Assembly: GCA_016648135.1 (NCBI GenBank)
Contig: JADDOH010001995.1
Span: 124,001 to 188,000, forward strand
Length of the DNA: 64,000 bases
Direction of reading: 5' to 3'
Origin: Agrypnia vestita
Taxonomy: Eukaryota; Arthropoda; Insecta; Trichoptera; Phryganeidae
A program made the position numbers and the translations under genes. Numbering within the stretch: the first letter of the stretch is position 1; each line of letters opens with the position of its first letter. Shown here piece after piece: positions 11,937-22,499 of this stretch. The notes under the pieces are model-generated. The model ran no database searches and was not told the DNA's origin. It saw only the letters and a program-made list of their open reading frames with translations.

Positions 11937-11973
11937 AACGTTTCGAATCCCATTACAGGGTCCATCATCAGGG
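11937..11973 (-). ncRNA. Hammerhead-like motif with intact core boxes
   Basis: Minus strand: CCCTGATGA, a hairpin pairing ACCC with GGG around TGTAAT, then TTCGAAACGTT. Both invariant boxes (CUGAUGA and GAAA) and the palindromic AACGTT helix III are present. Downstream on the same strand is a phrase (GGCCAGAGAG... ATATCCCAGAA) that also occurs at 15833-16055 and 40827-40915, so this is the end of a dispersed element. No Penelope coding sequence is nearby. Confidence 0.5.
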
Positions 11974-12799
11974 CTGAAATGTATACACAGAAAACGCAAA
12001 GAAATAATGTAATTCGTTTAAAATATCACCACGCTATCTTCAAATTGCCATAAACCACCAAATTTATATGAATAAATAATGTCTCAAATAATTCTTAGAA
12101 CTTCAATCTATCAAAAAAATATTTTTTGAAAATGCCAAATAAGGTGTAATCCCTTAAGAATCCGACGCAAGAAACTCATTCTAACCCCCACCCACTCGTC
12201 ATGCAGCCTTTAACCTTTCCTGTCCGGAGCTATAAACTGGGTTGATATTGCCTCTAACTCTATATCTTTTCACTCTACATTATTACTTTTCTTTGTTTTT
12301 AAATTTCTACTATATTATGTATTTCTATGCTTCTGATTTTTGTATACTTACTTTTTACTTTATTATATTTATCTTTATATATTTGTATCAACATTTTAAG
12401 TATTTTCTTTTCTTTTATGTCATTTTTATGTTTACGTGTTATTGTTTTTTTTTCTCTTTAAACTATATATTCTGTTAATGTACACTTACCTAGCTATTGT
12501 AAAAGCCCAATAGGGCGTCAATTAATAAATAAATAAAATAATTAATAAAAATAATTATGTGAATATCTCCTTAAATATATAATGCTAAACATATTTTTAG
12601 TATTCTTCCATAATAAAATAATTAGAATATATGTATAAGAATTTGCCGGACGCGACAAAATAAAATATAATGCGCGGGGGCCGGATCCGGCGGCTCGTCG
12701 ATCTTCGCTCTTTAGTAGAGGCCACGCAGTCACGTATTTTACGCGTACATAATTCGTGATGACCCATTTTTAGCATTTTTACACAATAATTGATACATG
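11974..12799. other. Intergenic, low-complexity T-rich stretch
   Basis: The T-rich run at about 12240-12480 opens a long Phe/Tyr/Leu frame that is composition only. A GC-richer patch near 12640-12730 has no recognisable feature. Confidence 0.4.
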
Positions 12800-13000
12800 T
12801 ATACTCCTAATTTCGGATGTGCGTGTGTCCGTCCGTAAGTTGCTGGAATTACAACAATAACACTGAAATGAAATGCCTAGTCGCCAATGAGGCGCTGGCA
12901 GCCGATTGTGACAGGGCAACCGGCGCGCAGCTTGGACTACACGCAAGGGTCGCGCCACCAAACTACACGGTCTTGACATTTTTATATTAATAGGTATTAT
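12800..13000. repeat. Interspersed repeat family 2
   Basis: It carries GTGTCCGTCCGTAAGTTGCTGGAA, later ACACGCAAGGGTCGCGCCA and TACACGGTCTTGAC. The same phrases in the same order occur at 49370-49530. No coding capacity. Ends are not sharply defined. Confidence 0.5.
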
Positions 13001-13090
13001 TATGATCAGTAACGAACGTTCATCAAAAATGTCATTAAAGAGTTGCTTTGTAATTATTATACTTTAGGTTTTAAGTCGATGAAATTAGTT

Positions 13091-13545
13091 TGTTGGTTAA
13101 TCTGAAATAAGTTTTAGGTTTAAGCGATGAAGCCAGCGCTCATATATGGTGCTGAATTCTAAAGTAAGAGAGATGAAAATGCGCTTCTGGTTATTAAAAG
13201 AAAGGTGTTGAAGAAAATCTTTGAACCCCTCTGTGAAAACGGAGTATGGACGATTAGGTATAACCGTGAGCTGGAAAGTCTTTACGATGAGCCCGCCACA
13301 GTTAAATATATACAGACATATCGACTCAGATAATTGGGACATGTACAGTGAATGGAATCCCGAAAAAGATTCTCAACACACAACCACAGGGGAGAAGAAG
13401 TGTGCGAAGACCGAAGCTAAGTTGGATGGTAGGCGCAGAGGGGGACCTGAGGGCAATCGGTGCGACAAACTGGAAAAGGCGGGCGACGGACCGGGTGGGA
13501 TGGCGAAAAATTCTGGAGGACGCCAAGGCTCACAGTGGACTGTAG
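13091..13545 (+). pseudogene. LINE 3' end (RTE-like), C-terminal region
   Basis: With two frame changes the plus strand reads VIKRKVLKKIFEP, ENGVWTIRYNRELESLY, VKYIQTYRLR, LGHVQ, then PKKILNTQPQGRRSVRRPK, a LRAIGATNWKR segment and GWRKILEDAKAHSGL followed by a stop. This is the conserved C-terminal part of an RTE-type insect LINE, downstream of the RT. A W to stop change before LGHVQ and frameshifts make it dead. An A-rich run follows at 13577-13590, compatible with the original 3' end. Confidence 0.85.
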
Positions 13546-14039
13546 CGCTAATGATGATAAGCGATAAAGTCAATTTAAAAAAAAAAAACTAACCCATAAA
13601 AACCAAGTTTTTATTATACTCCCTTTCTTTGTAAAATATAATAACAATTAAAGACGAATTAAAACATATAACATAACACTAAACTTACAGTAATTTAATA
13701 TATTTCTAAAATATCAGATGTTTTGAGATGTCAAAATTTTAATAGATTCAATTATCATCAATATCGTACCATATGAATTTCCAGCGTCAAATGATTTAGT
13801 CAGAATCAGATTTGAGTAATGTAGAATTCTTCAAAACTAAGCAGAAATCTAAAATAAATAAATTATTATTTGATTTTTCCCAAAAAACCCAATTTTGCTG
13901 TCATCTGTGAACCAATTGTTTTGTAAATTTTCGAAATTCGTAGTGATGTACCTATTATACCGACGGAGTAATTCAAATTTAGAAAATATTTCGCGACGTT
14001 ATCGGGCCGCCGCGCCGTTGCTAATCAAACTTTTCTAAT
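13546..14039. other. Intergenic after the LINE tail
   Basis: A poly(A)-like run, then AT-rich DNA with no recognised feature. Confidence 0.4.
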
Positions 14040-14365
14040 GATTCCAATTTAAAAAAACCAATAAAATTTCTAAAAATCCGAAATTATACTATAATTATTA
14101 ATTTTAATTAAATTATTAATTAAACGAAAATTTGATTAGATCTTCTTGATCGTCGCCACGAGTCTGTTTGCCAAGTTTCAGCTCGATTGGGTCACGGGAA
14201 AAGGGTCAAAAATCGATCCAAAGTTTTTGTTGACGGCAAGCAAGCAGACGCTACGAGTTAATATAAAGGGAGTAAAAACAAATGGGTTTTTATACACGAA
14301 CATTCAGCTTCAAAATCCTGCAATTATTATGTTCCGTGATTTTTCACGGGTTTACGGCTAGTTCA
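14040..14365 (+). repeat. Interspersed repeat family 3, copy 1
   Basis: The segment with CGTCGCCACGAGTCTG, CGGGAAAAGGGTCAAAAATCG and GACGGCAAGCAAGCAGACGC recurs in inverse orientation at 30205-30440. Its distal part (CAAAATCCTGCAATTATTATG ... TTTACGGCTAG) recurs at 49590-49665. A mosaic of non-autonomous elements is likely. The codons of the 71-aa frame inside it are not conserved as protein. Confidence 0.6.
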
Positions 14366-14384
14366 TTTATAAAACGAGTGCAAA

Positions 14385-14720
14385 CCACCGGATCGCGCGC
14401 TTCAATTTTAGCACCCCGCGGGAAAGGTTAAACGCGAGGCGACTTTTTCGAAGCCGAAATCACCGCACGGAGCGAGGAAAACGTACATAATAGAAAAAAC
14501 GGCGCCATAAGCTTTTAGGGCGGGAACATTTATTATATTCGCGCCTCGGGCCGGGGAGCGGGGGAGCGGGCAGCCAGGTAGGAGCGGGCGCTATCGGGCG
14601 CTCAATATTATTTCCCGATTCCTTGCCCGTGACGACCCGGGCTGGCGCTGGCGCTGGAGGGGCGGTTGCTGGGGGCGGAGCGGGGCCGCGGATCAGCGCC
14701 ACCGGATAGGCGCGGATCCA
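14385..14720. promoter_or_regulatory. GC/CpG-rich island of unknown role
   Basis: Strongly GC-rich with many CpG dinucleotides inside AT-rich surroundings. It includes GCCATAAGCTTTTAGGGCGGG and TTTATTATATTCGCGCC. It has no terminal repeats and no second copy in the window. Frames across it are Pro/Ala/Arg-rich by composition. It could be a conserved noncoding or regulatory element of a neighbouring gene. This is inference from composition only. Confidence 0.3.
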
Positions 14721-14750
14721 CTCTAATATAATAATATTTATTACATTATA

Positions 14751-14980
14751 CTAGCTGTAACCCGTCAAATGTGACGGAACATTAGTTCGCGTCTGTGCCA
14801 AGTCATATGTAGTGTTTTTCTGACGAGTCACGCGGTGGTCACACAGCGTCGATAGGTTGCCGCCTTCGGGTTTGCTCGCCCGAGGTTCAAGCCCCTTCTC
14901 CGGCCGTTTAATTTTGTTTTTTCAGCCGTGAATTCGAACGAAATTACGGACGTCGCACGAAGTTACGGATAGAAAATAAA
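14751..14980 (-). repeat. SINE-like family 1, inverted copy
   Basis: It begins ACTAGCTGTAACCCGTCAAA on the plus strand, passes through TTGCCGCCTTCGGGTTTGCTC and GAGGTTCAAGCCCC (B-box-like), and ends CGAAGTTACGGATAGA. It is the reverse complement of the element at 9355-9600. Confidence 0.7.
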
Positions 14981-15832
14981 ATTATTATATCTAAATTACA
15001 GCCTTGTTGGAAACATTGGAAAAAAATGCAAATTTTGATCTCCATAACTGTTGACATTTCACCCAAAGTGTAAAGAATATTTTCTAGTCAACTTTGAATG
15101 AAGAAGAGTTTTTGCTACTAGCTACACCCTGTTTAAGTTCAAAATAAAATTCGTTAAATATAATTATCAGTGGAGTTAAAACTAAAAATATTAAAAACAA
15201 TAGATTCTAAAGGAGGTCATTGAAATTATTATCACAAGTTATTTAAAGAAGTAGTTCAAATTTTGCTGTATTTTAAACATTATTATTGCATAGTGTTCAC
15301 TCAATGGAGAAGTTAACTATTTTTTAATTATTAATGGAAATGAAAATTTGAGTAAAATTTAACAAAACTCTGAAAGTAAAATTAAGAAATCTCAAAAACT
15401 AACAAAGTTATACAATGTTAAATTTGTATGATAATAATTATGTTTCGTCTCGTGGAGTCGCGTGACGTCATCCCTCGTACCCGTTGTACATCGCGGCTCG
15501 TGCCACGGCGCCCGGCTATGCGGACGCGTGACGTCACAGACAAGTTGGAGGTGAATCATTCCGCGCACTAACTTTAATATTAAAGTTAGTGTATTTAATA
15601 TAATACATTAACTTTAATATTCTTCTTCTCTGTTATTTATTGGCAGATTTCAGTAATTTTTTCACCAATTTATCAGTAAAATATTACACATTCTATTATC
15701 AGCACTATGAAACTTTTCCGTTGTGACAGGTATACATACACACAGACATAAGTAAATGTGTGGAACCCGCAGAAAATTATATAGGTACATTGCGACACTT
15801 GAACAGACGCAAAAGAATCTTATGGTTTGTGT
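14981..15832. other. Intergenic with CAGGGTGT-type repeat scrap and a 26-bp palindrome
   Basis: At about 15000-15135 there is a piece of the family seen at 23287-23815 (AAATGCAAATTTTGATCTCCATAACTG ... GCTACTAGCTACACCCTGT). Bases 15566-15591 are a perfect 26-bp palindrome, CACTAACTTTAAT plus its complement. A GC-rich patch at 15450-15560 repeats CGTGACGTCA twice, a CRE-like site. Confidence 0.5.
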
Positions 15833-16055
15833 CTTCTGGGGTAGTATGCCGTGTTTTTACGACGTTTTTGGCTGACGTTTCGGATCCCATTGCAGGGTCC
15901 ACCATCATACTGCTTTCGACACGGTACTGCAATAGGTACTAAACCACAACTCCAACACTTACAACAATATATCAGCCATAATGATAGACTCTGCAATGGA
16001 ATCCGAAGCGTCGGCCAGAAAGGTCGTAAAAACACGGCATAATATCCCAGAAGAC
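15833..16055. repeat. Inverted-repeat element with hammerhead-like core
   Basis: Left arm 15833-15900 (CTTCTGGGGTAGTATGCCGTG ... CCCATTGCAGGG) is inverted at about 15990-16055. The minus strand of the left arm has GGACCCTGCAATGGGATCCGAAACGTC, matching the motif at 11937-11973, but the CUGAUGA box has decayed. A related single arm is at 40827-40915. Confidence 0.55.
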
Positions 16056-16155
16056 TCAAACCAGAAGATGTTGAGTGGCTGTGAAAAACTATGAACATTC
16101 TTAGACACAAAAGAAGTTTCTTTGCCACCTTAACACTAGACTTAATATATCTTTT

Positions 16156-16446
16156 GACTCTTACCAAAGAGCGCTACATTTCTACAACATAAAAACTCTG
16201 GAACATCGAAGAGCACGTGCTGATCTAATTCTATTATTTAAACTACTGATCGGATATATCGACTGTCCCAATCAACTGGACTTAATCTCCTTTCACGCTC
16301 CCTGTAGACGAACCCGGCAGAACGTGCTTTTCCATGTTCGATTTCGCACATGCAAGGCTTTCAATAATAATTGCATCGATATTGACCTCTTGAATATTGG
16401 TCTTACCGCATTAAAAGAATGCTTTAGATTATATGTAAAAAAATAG
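16156..16446 (+). pseudogene. LINE (Jockey/CR1-like) C-terminal tail
   Basis: An uninterrupted 96-codon frame with no start codon reads DSYQRALHFYNIKTLEHRRA, DLILLFKLLIGYIDCPNQLD, then FHAPCRRTRQNVLFHVRFRT and ends at TAG. LExRR...DLxLLxKxLxGxIDCP is the hallmark of the region C-terminal to the RT in Jockey-group LINEs. It is 5'-truncated and begins directly next to the inverted-repeat element upstream. Confidence 0.8.
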
Positions 16447-17129
16447 ACTGTGACCAATCTCTCACTACATCTAATCTTGTCTTCCTCCACCTCCCATCCC
16501 CATCCCCGTGTTACTATAAAATCTCATTAACTTTAATATTGTTTGTTTCCAATTTCTTCATTTATTACCATTGTTTTACTTAAATATTGTTTGTGGATTA
16601 CGATAATATATTCTCTTTACCTTTCAAATATTCTCTTATTCAATATGCTACTTCAATTTCAATTTCAATTTTTATTTATTACATAATATGTACATTACAA
16701 ACTTTATGTTTAATGCATACATATTATGAATTTACACACATATATATACATACATACATACTTAATTTACTAAGCCTCAAACATGTGTGAATCTTTGTAA
16801 TTGGTTTATGCAATGTACACTGGGCTCTAATATTATAATGATTGAAACTGTTAAGATTCCTTAGTTAAATAAATATAAATAAAATATCCTTAAATATACG
16901 TGTATTAGTATATATCCTTAAATATACGTGTATTAGTATATATACATAAGTATCCCTAGATGTATTTATTTCGTGTTAAATTCAAAACACAAGGTGTATT
17001 AAAATTCGCAATAAAGGCACGTGTCTGCAGTGTACAGTAAATAATGCGAATGTCAAAGGGTACGATAATAGAACATCCCCTAATGATGCCCCGAGGTTGG
17101 ACTGTTCATAAAGTTTGCTAAAAACGAGA
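16447..17129. other. Intergenic with a short tandem duplication
   Basis: At about 16885-16942 a 28-bp unit (ATATCCTTAAATATACGTGT...) is repeated twice head to tail. A (CATA)n tract sits at 16740-16760. No gene was recognised. Confidence 0.5.
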
Positions 17130-17365
17130 AAATATTCCATAACGAGACAAGTCCGCGCCGGGATCGCTAATGGCGGCGCGGGGGACGGCGGGAACATTTT
17201 CGGGGCCATGAATCTCGCGATAGCTTTACTAATGAGAAGAGGCATTTACCCGAAACGCCGCCGGCAGCGTTTCCTTTGACAATCCCGTAACGTGTAATGA
17301 ATTTAGAAGAAAAAGCTACACAAAAGAGGTAATATCGGGGAGCGGCGCTAACAATGGCGGAGGAA
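17130..17365. promoter_or_regulatory. GC-rich island with homeodomain-type TAAT sites
   Basis: Short CpG-rich blocks (CGCTAATGGCGGCGCGGGG, CCCGAAACGCCGCCGGCAGCG, CGCTAACAATGGCGGAGG) alternate with CTAATGAGAAG and GTAATGAATTTAG. There are no terminal repeats or copies elsewhere in the window. A regulatory element is possible but unproven. Confidence 0.3.
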
Positions 17366-17746
17366 ATTTGTCGAAGTCTTTCCATTCCAAGAATGACTGA
17401 TACGGTTAACTCGCTACGGCTCTTTCGGCTACGGTGTTTCTTTTTGGTGCCACTTTCGGCTACGGTGCTTCAGTTCTTTGCTTGCCTTGTTTTTCGATTG
17501 AAAGGCTTCAATAAAAAACAGTTAACATTGGTAAAACGAAAAAAAAAAACAACTGAATGAAACAGTAATTCAGTGATACCTCGGTATATGTCCTTAATTC
17601 TTTCCATATCCTTTCCCATAAAAAATAAAGGGAAAATGATTAATCCGTTCCCATGAAACAAAATCCTATTGTTATTGGCATATTATACATTGATGTGGTT
17701 ATGGTGGTAGGTGTGTTTTTAGAGGTATACAACTTGTAAAAAATTA

Positions 17747-18020
17747 AATAAAACACAAAATAAATCGTGGTATTGGCTTCATTGGAAAAATAATTTTATG
17801 CCGTTAGTGTTTATAAACGATTTTCTAAATAAATTTGCAAGCGTTGTTTTGGCGTAAGTCTATTCATGGTGAAATGGAAAACCAAACTGAGCACAAATCA
17901 GTTGTCAGCTGTCAAATTAGCTGTCACTGGAAAAAAGTAATGCCATAAAATTATATTTTCAATAACCTGTCCAATAACCAACATCAAGGCCATTACCGCG
18001 ATTTTTATGTGTTTTTATCT
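17747..18020. repeat. MITE-like inverted-repeat element
   Basis: The left end (AAAACACAAAATAAATCGTGG, then TGGCTTCATTGGAAAAATAA and TTTTATGCC) is matched by the reverse complement of the right end (GGCATTA inverted ... ATTACCGCGATTTTTATGTGTTTT). The arms are about 75 bp with mismatches. A TGTCAGCTGTCAAATTAGCTG phrase lies in the centre. No coding capacity. Confidence 0.5.
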
Positions 18021-18394
18021 TCATTTTAATGTTCTAAATCTCTATAAAAAAATCACCGTATCTAAAATAATTGTAATAAAGGTTAATAATGAAATACATA
18101 ATTAAAAAAGCAATTAGATGAATATTTAACAATACGAAATATTCTCCTTTCTGTCTCCTTTCCCTAATGGGTTGAGGGTCACCAGGTTTGACGTTTGCTA
18201 AATATCTGCCTAAAGAACTATGCTTCTGCCTTCTCAGGATGTTTAGGAAATGTGATTTGGACTTATTCCAAAGCGGACCTACACCGAGGTACCATATTAT
18301 AATAATTAATTATTAATATAATTAAATACTATAATCGTTAAATAGTAAAACAATTTATTGGGAAGTTGTACATTTTTGGCAGTTATTCGGCCCG

Positions 18395-19048
18395 ATTCTG
18401 AAAATAACAATGTCTGGATCTTTAAGATCTTTATCCCAACACTTAATAGACGATAATAAAAATTAAAAATGTCCAGAGCGGATTTTGTAATTCTACGGCT
18501 CAAATACACTGTATTAAAAGATGATATAAGAAAGATTGTTTCGTATTAATTACTTCATCCACAGCGTCCAGGTGAAATACCATGGCTAAACTTGAAATGA
18601 CCGCGTTCGGCGTTACTGCGTATTCAAATCTTCCCACCTTGACATTTTTTGACAGATACGTCTGGATCTTTAAGATCTTTATCCCAACACTTAATAGACG
18701 ATAATAAAAATTAAAAATAAACGAGACAGCTTTACGTCGGTGTTTGTTTCTATGAGGGAGGAAGAAAGATGCAAATTGTTATCTGTCAAATGTCAAGATG
18801 GGAAGATTTGAATACGCGGTAACGCCAAACGTGGTCATGACAAGTTTAGCCATGATATTTCATCTGGACGCTGTGGATGAAGAAATTAATACGATTGAAA
18901 GAAACAATCTTTCATATATCATCTTTTAATACAATGTATTTGAGCCGTAGAATTACAAAATCCGCTCTGGACATTTTTAATTTTTATTATCGTCTATTAA
19001 GTGTTGGGATAAAGATCTTAAAGATCCAGACATTGTTATTTTCAGAAT
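18395..19048. mobile_element. Long foldback element, arms about 260 bp
   Basis: Left arm 18395-18655 and right arm 18783-19048 are near-identical inverted copies, starting ATTCTGAAAATAACAATGTC and reading through CTTTATCCCAACACTTAATAG, GTCCAGAGCGGATTTTG and GAATTACAAAATCC. One arm has a small insertion and a few substitutions. The loop contains a further direct copy of the arm start at 18660-18718. Related termini occur at 19449, 37933 and 51989/53210. It encodes no transposase. A transcript would fold into a roughly 260-bp duplex. Confidence 0.85.
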
Positions 19049-20349
19049 ACGGATGAATATGTCAAATAATCTGTATTGGATACATTTTTATTTTATATGT
19101 ACGAAGCATTAATAATTTAATCACCTAATCGTCACAATCACCGTGAACTTGAATAGGTGCATAATAAACATTACAAATGCTCGCCACACACGTTTACTAC
19201 AATGTGTCTACCCACCGGATCCTACAAACACTCCAGCGAGTACCAATTGTGAATTGACAATTAAATATGAAATCTGAACACACTGCGACGCAAAATAAAA
19301 TGATCAATAAAATCACGAACGTATAAAATTATTATTTATTTATTTCATATACATATACGCTAGTCCAATACACCACTTGCGTAGAAGCTTTTCAGATTAC
19401 AACGAATAAGTTGCAGAATCATGTTCCAATGACATGCACCACAGAATTGGCCGTATTCTGAAAATAGCAATACAGCTATTTCGGTATCTTGACAGTTATG
19501 TTATAAAGTCGTCATTGTCGACGTTTAAAGTTCGGCAGGTTTGAAATTAATGAATTCAATCAATCAGAAAGCTCTAAAACGTTTTATTTACGTTATATTA
19601 TGTATAATCAGAATACACAAACATGGCAATCCATAGCCCACTTAGATGGTGTGTCAGTTGATGAATGTGTTATGATGAGTTTCGGTGTGTGTGGGGTGGA
19701 CTTGGTGAGGACTAATTAAGCAAAAGTATATTTTTTAAATGTACTATATTGTCGTATTATATAAATTTAGGTACATTATGTATCTACATGTACAAAAAAT
19801 ATACTTAAAATAAAGTTAAACGATAAAAATATAATATACTAGCTATAAACCATCGAAAAAGACAGAGTTTTTACGTTTGAATTTAAACTTTACATTTAAT
19901 TAGTTATTGCTTAAGTAGTAAAAATTATGAAATGAATCAAAAAATTATTTTTTACATTACAATACGTATGAAGTAACCGTTTCTGTTAATCCAAATAATC
20001 TATGATCTTCATTTGCTGAATTTTTACTTAATTTGCTTCAGTTTTTCGCGTAATTCCCACTAAACTTTAATTTATTTTTAATAAGTTAATTATAATGTAC
20101 GAAATGTATTTACCGAAACATGTATATTATTTCATCTTTTGCATAAGTAAGACATTTTAAAAATATTTTAATCAGTAATTTTATAGATTTTAAATTTCAA
20201 ACATAACCAAGTTCCAATCATAATCTTTATATTGAATATAATTCATAACAGTGTGTGTATAATCGTCCAATGTTTAATTATGTTGTATCTAGTGATCTAC
20301 CTGCAATGAACACGTTTCTTCCACAACTTTCACAGAGTAAAAAAAAATC
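19049..20349. other. Intergenic with one lone element terminus
   Basis: At 19449 the phrase GGCCGTATTCTGAAAATAGCAAT is one end of the foldback family at 18395. No partner end was found. The rest is AT-rich and featureless. Confidence 0.4.
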
Positions 20350-20409
20350 GAAATTGTAGTATGTTTGTGTTAGCGGATTTATCCGCTAACACAAACGTAC
20401 TACAATTTC
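20350..20409. repeat. Near-perfect 29-bp hairpin with 2-nt loop
   Basis: GAAATTGTAGTATGTTTGTG... pairs with ...CACAAACGTACTACAATTTC with a single T:G wobble and a TT loop. Outer flanks keep a little symmetry (AAAGATAAA-like). It is too tight for a microRNA precursor. A collapsed miniature element or palindromic insertion is more likely. Confidence 0.7.
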
Positions 20410-21189
20410 TTTATCTTTACATTACAACATCTTTAGAGCGCCATCTGGTCCAGCGTTAGTAACTGACTAAGATTGTTGTTTATAGAATTATTTTCATGAA
20501 TTTTTTATGAATTATATGCATTTTTTTATTAGAAGTCTTAAAAAATAAATTCCTTCAAGTTATATTTCACGGAACGTACATAAATTTTTTCTTGATGATC
20601 ATGAGCTAAGTCTTAAAATTTTTCGTTTTAAACAGTCAAGTTGACACTGAACGTGCCTGAGAGGAGGTAGAGAGGCAATATCCAACATTAGGAACATAGA
20701 AAAAATTTTTTTTTCAGGAACAGGAACATGCACTAAAACACGTTTTTCATATTGCATTATAAATACTTTACCTATAGTTATCTAAGAAAATAATATACAT
20801 TATACAATGTACTAACGCATTTTAATCATATTGTATTAAGAATACTTTACTTTTAGTTATCTAAGAAAACAATAAACCTAAAACAATGTACTAACATATT
20901 TTTATTAGATTATGTTATGGATACGTACTTTAATTTTATTTATCTATAAACAATTTAAAAACTAAATTAATTCAATGGATAAATAAAAAACTCAAATAAT
21001 CGTCGGCCTAACAATGCAAACGTAAAACGATTTCATCGTAAATGTTGGGTAAACAAAGATTATGAAACTATTTAAAAAATAACACACACTCGATTCAAAT
21101 ATTGGTAAAGCGAATCGATCACTGCAACGATTTACGAAAGCGCACTTTTTTCGTTTATCGAAACACAACAACAGCTTTAATCGCAGTCC
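20410..21189. other. Intergenic, nothing recognised
   Basis: AT-rich. A phrase with ATACTTTACYTWTAGTTATCTAAGAAAA is duplicated at about 20761-20800 and 20836-20875. Confidence 0.4.
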
Positions 21190-21780
21190 GATAAGCCAGC
21201 CGAAACATGCAACGAAAGTTCCCGATGCCCGGCGGTAGCCCGGCAACACGCGATGCGCAAGTAATTAGGCGATAAACATAATCAAAAATGCATAGATAAA
21301 AAAAAAAAACACTAACCTGCGATGAGAGACTGGCGCGAAGATGTAATTCATAATCGGCATTAAAAAACTGCCCACCTCGCAACACTAATCCCCCGGGATC
21401 CCGGCTCGGCTCGAGCGGGAGCGCGCGACGCCAATAACAAAACAATCGGAAGCGATCGCGTCTTCCGCCAACACGCAGCGCGGCCGATCGCGCCCTTCCG
21501 GCAGCCGCTGCCGTACTCGTTGTGATTTTTGTTCGGACGCCTCCATCGTAATATACTAAAAGTGCGACGCCGTCCTTTATCGCGCGATGAATTCATAATT
21601 AATATCGCGGCGTGCGTAGGATTAAAGGAGCCCCGTCGGGCGAGTCGGCAGTCTCCGTGCAGGCGCCTCTTCGGAGCGCGCTCAGCGCAATGCGGCGGCG
21701 GGGGTCGATCAACATCGTTGCGCTGTTCCGTGATTTATTATCGTCTCGGTGCACGACGGAAGTGACACGTGGGAGGCACC
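21190..21780. promoter_or_regulatory. CpG-rich island, possible regulatory or promoter DNA
   Basis: A large GC- and CpG-rich block (CGATGCCCGGCGGTAGCCCGG, CCCCCGGGATCCCGGCTCGG, GCGCTCAGCGCAATGCGGCGG) in AT-rich DNA. It includes GCGCAAGTAATTAGGCGATAAAC, which has a homeodomain-type TAATTA. No transposon ends were found, and no convincing exon, although several frames stay open through base composition. A promoter or enhancer is possible. Confidence 0.3.
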
Positions 21781-21889
21781 GATGACACTTGTTTGACCTA
21801 GAGGTAGGAAATCGGGGTACAATGTTTTTCCTGAGGGTTAATTTTTTTTTTTAATTATAATTTTTTAAAACTATCAAACATAATTATTT

Positions 21890-22080
21890 CGTCTGTCTGT
21901 CTGTACGTAACTTCGTGTAGCAGCCGTAATTTCGTTCAAAAAAACGAAATTAAACGGCCGGAGATGGGGGGTTTGAACCCCAGGCCGGCAAACCCGAACC
22001 GGCCGCAACCTAGGGCCAAGCCTGCTTGACCGGTCAAAAAACAGTACATATAGGACCTAGCAAAGACAAAAATGACGGTA
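21890..22080 (+). repeat. SINE-like family 1 copy
   Basis: GTCTGTCTGTCTGTACGTAAC, then CGTGTAGCAGCCGTAATTTCG, AAATTAAACGGCCGGAGATGG, TTTGAACCCCAGGCCGGCAAAC, ending with the CCTAGCAAAGACAAAAATGACGG end. Same order as at 9355-9600 and 31890-32215. Confidence 0.7.
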
Positions 22081-22351
22081 CTTTTACATGCCGATTCCTA
22101 ATGAGTAAGTATTTACTTATTTATAGACGACACCTATGAAATAGTAATAACGATTTGTATCAAAATATTTAAAACATTTTTTTATATTTCCCCTGCCGGC
22201 AGTTAATGGTACTATTTTAAACTCTGGCGATTGTGTGTATAAAAACTAAACGTGTAAATTGCCCTTTGATGACAATATCACTAGCGGCGACATCATTGAA
22301 TAATTAATATTATAAATGAAATACTCATCTAAATAAAATAAGGAAAATATA

Positions 22352-22423
22352 TTCCGGTACCGGGAACCGAGCCCGTGCCTCCTGGGTGAGAGCCAGGTAT
22401 CCTAGCCACCACACCATATCGAA
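22352..22423 (-). tRNA. tRNA-Glu(CTC)-like sequence, diverged, probably a pseudogene
   Basis: The 72-nt minus-strand sequence has tRNA-Glu layout: D-arm GTGGCTAGGATACC, an anticodon arm CTGG-CTCTCAC-CCAG with anticodon CTC, and a T-arm with CCCGG closing. The acceptor 5' TTCGATA pairs with 3' TACCGGA at about six of seven positions. Differences from a normal Glu tRNA are an A in the first T-stem base, CTCGGTT instead of a TTCGA-type T loop, and a mismatched acceptor pair. It is therefore a tRNA pseudogene or tRNA-derived repeat head rather than a safe functional gene. Confidence 0.6.
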
Positions 22424-22499
22424 GATGTCACTGGTATCGGAAAAAATGTTTATAAAGCCAGTGTACCTAAAGAAAATATATTGTGCGCCCTATAATCTT

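Noticed and set aside
12242..12478. Phe/Tyr/Leu-rich frame that could look like a membrane protein
   Set aside because: T-rich low-complexity DNA gives hydrophobic codons by chance.
14460..14702. Pro/Ala-rich frame on the minus strand
   Set aside because: Produced by the GC-rich island composition; no conserved motif or splice context.
20350..20409. Possible microRNA precursor
   Set aside because: A 2-nt loop and near-perfect pairing do not fit a microRNA hairpin.
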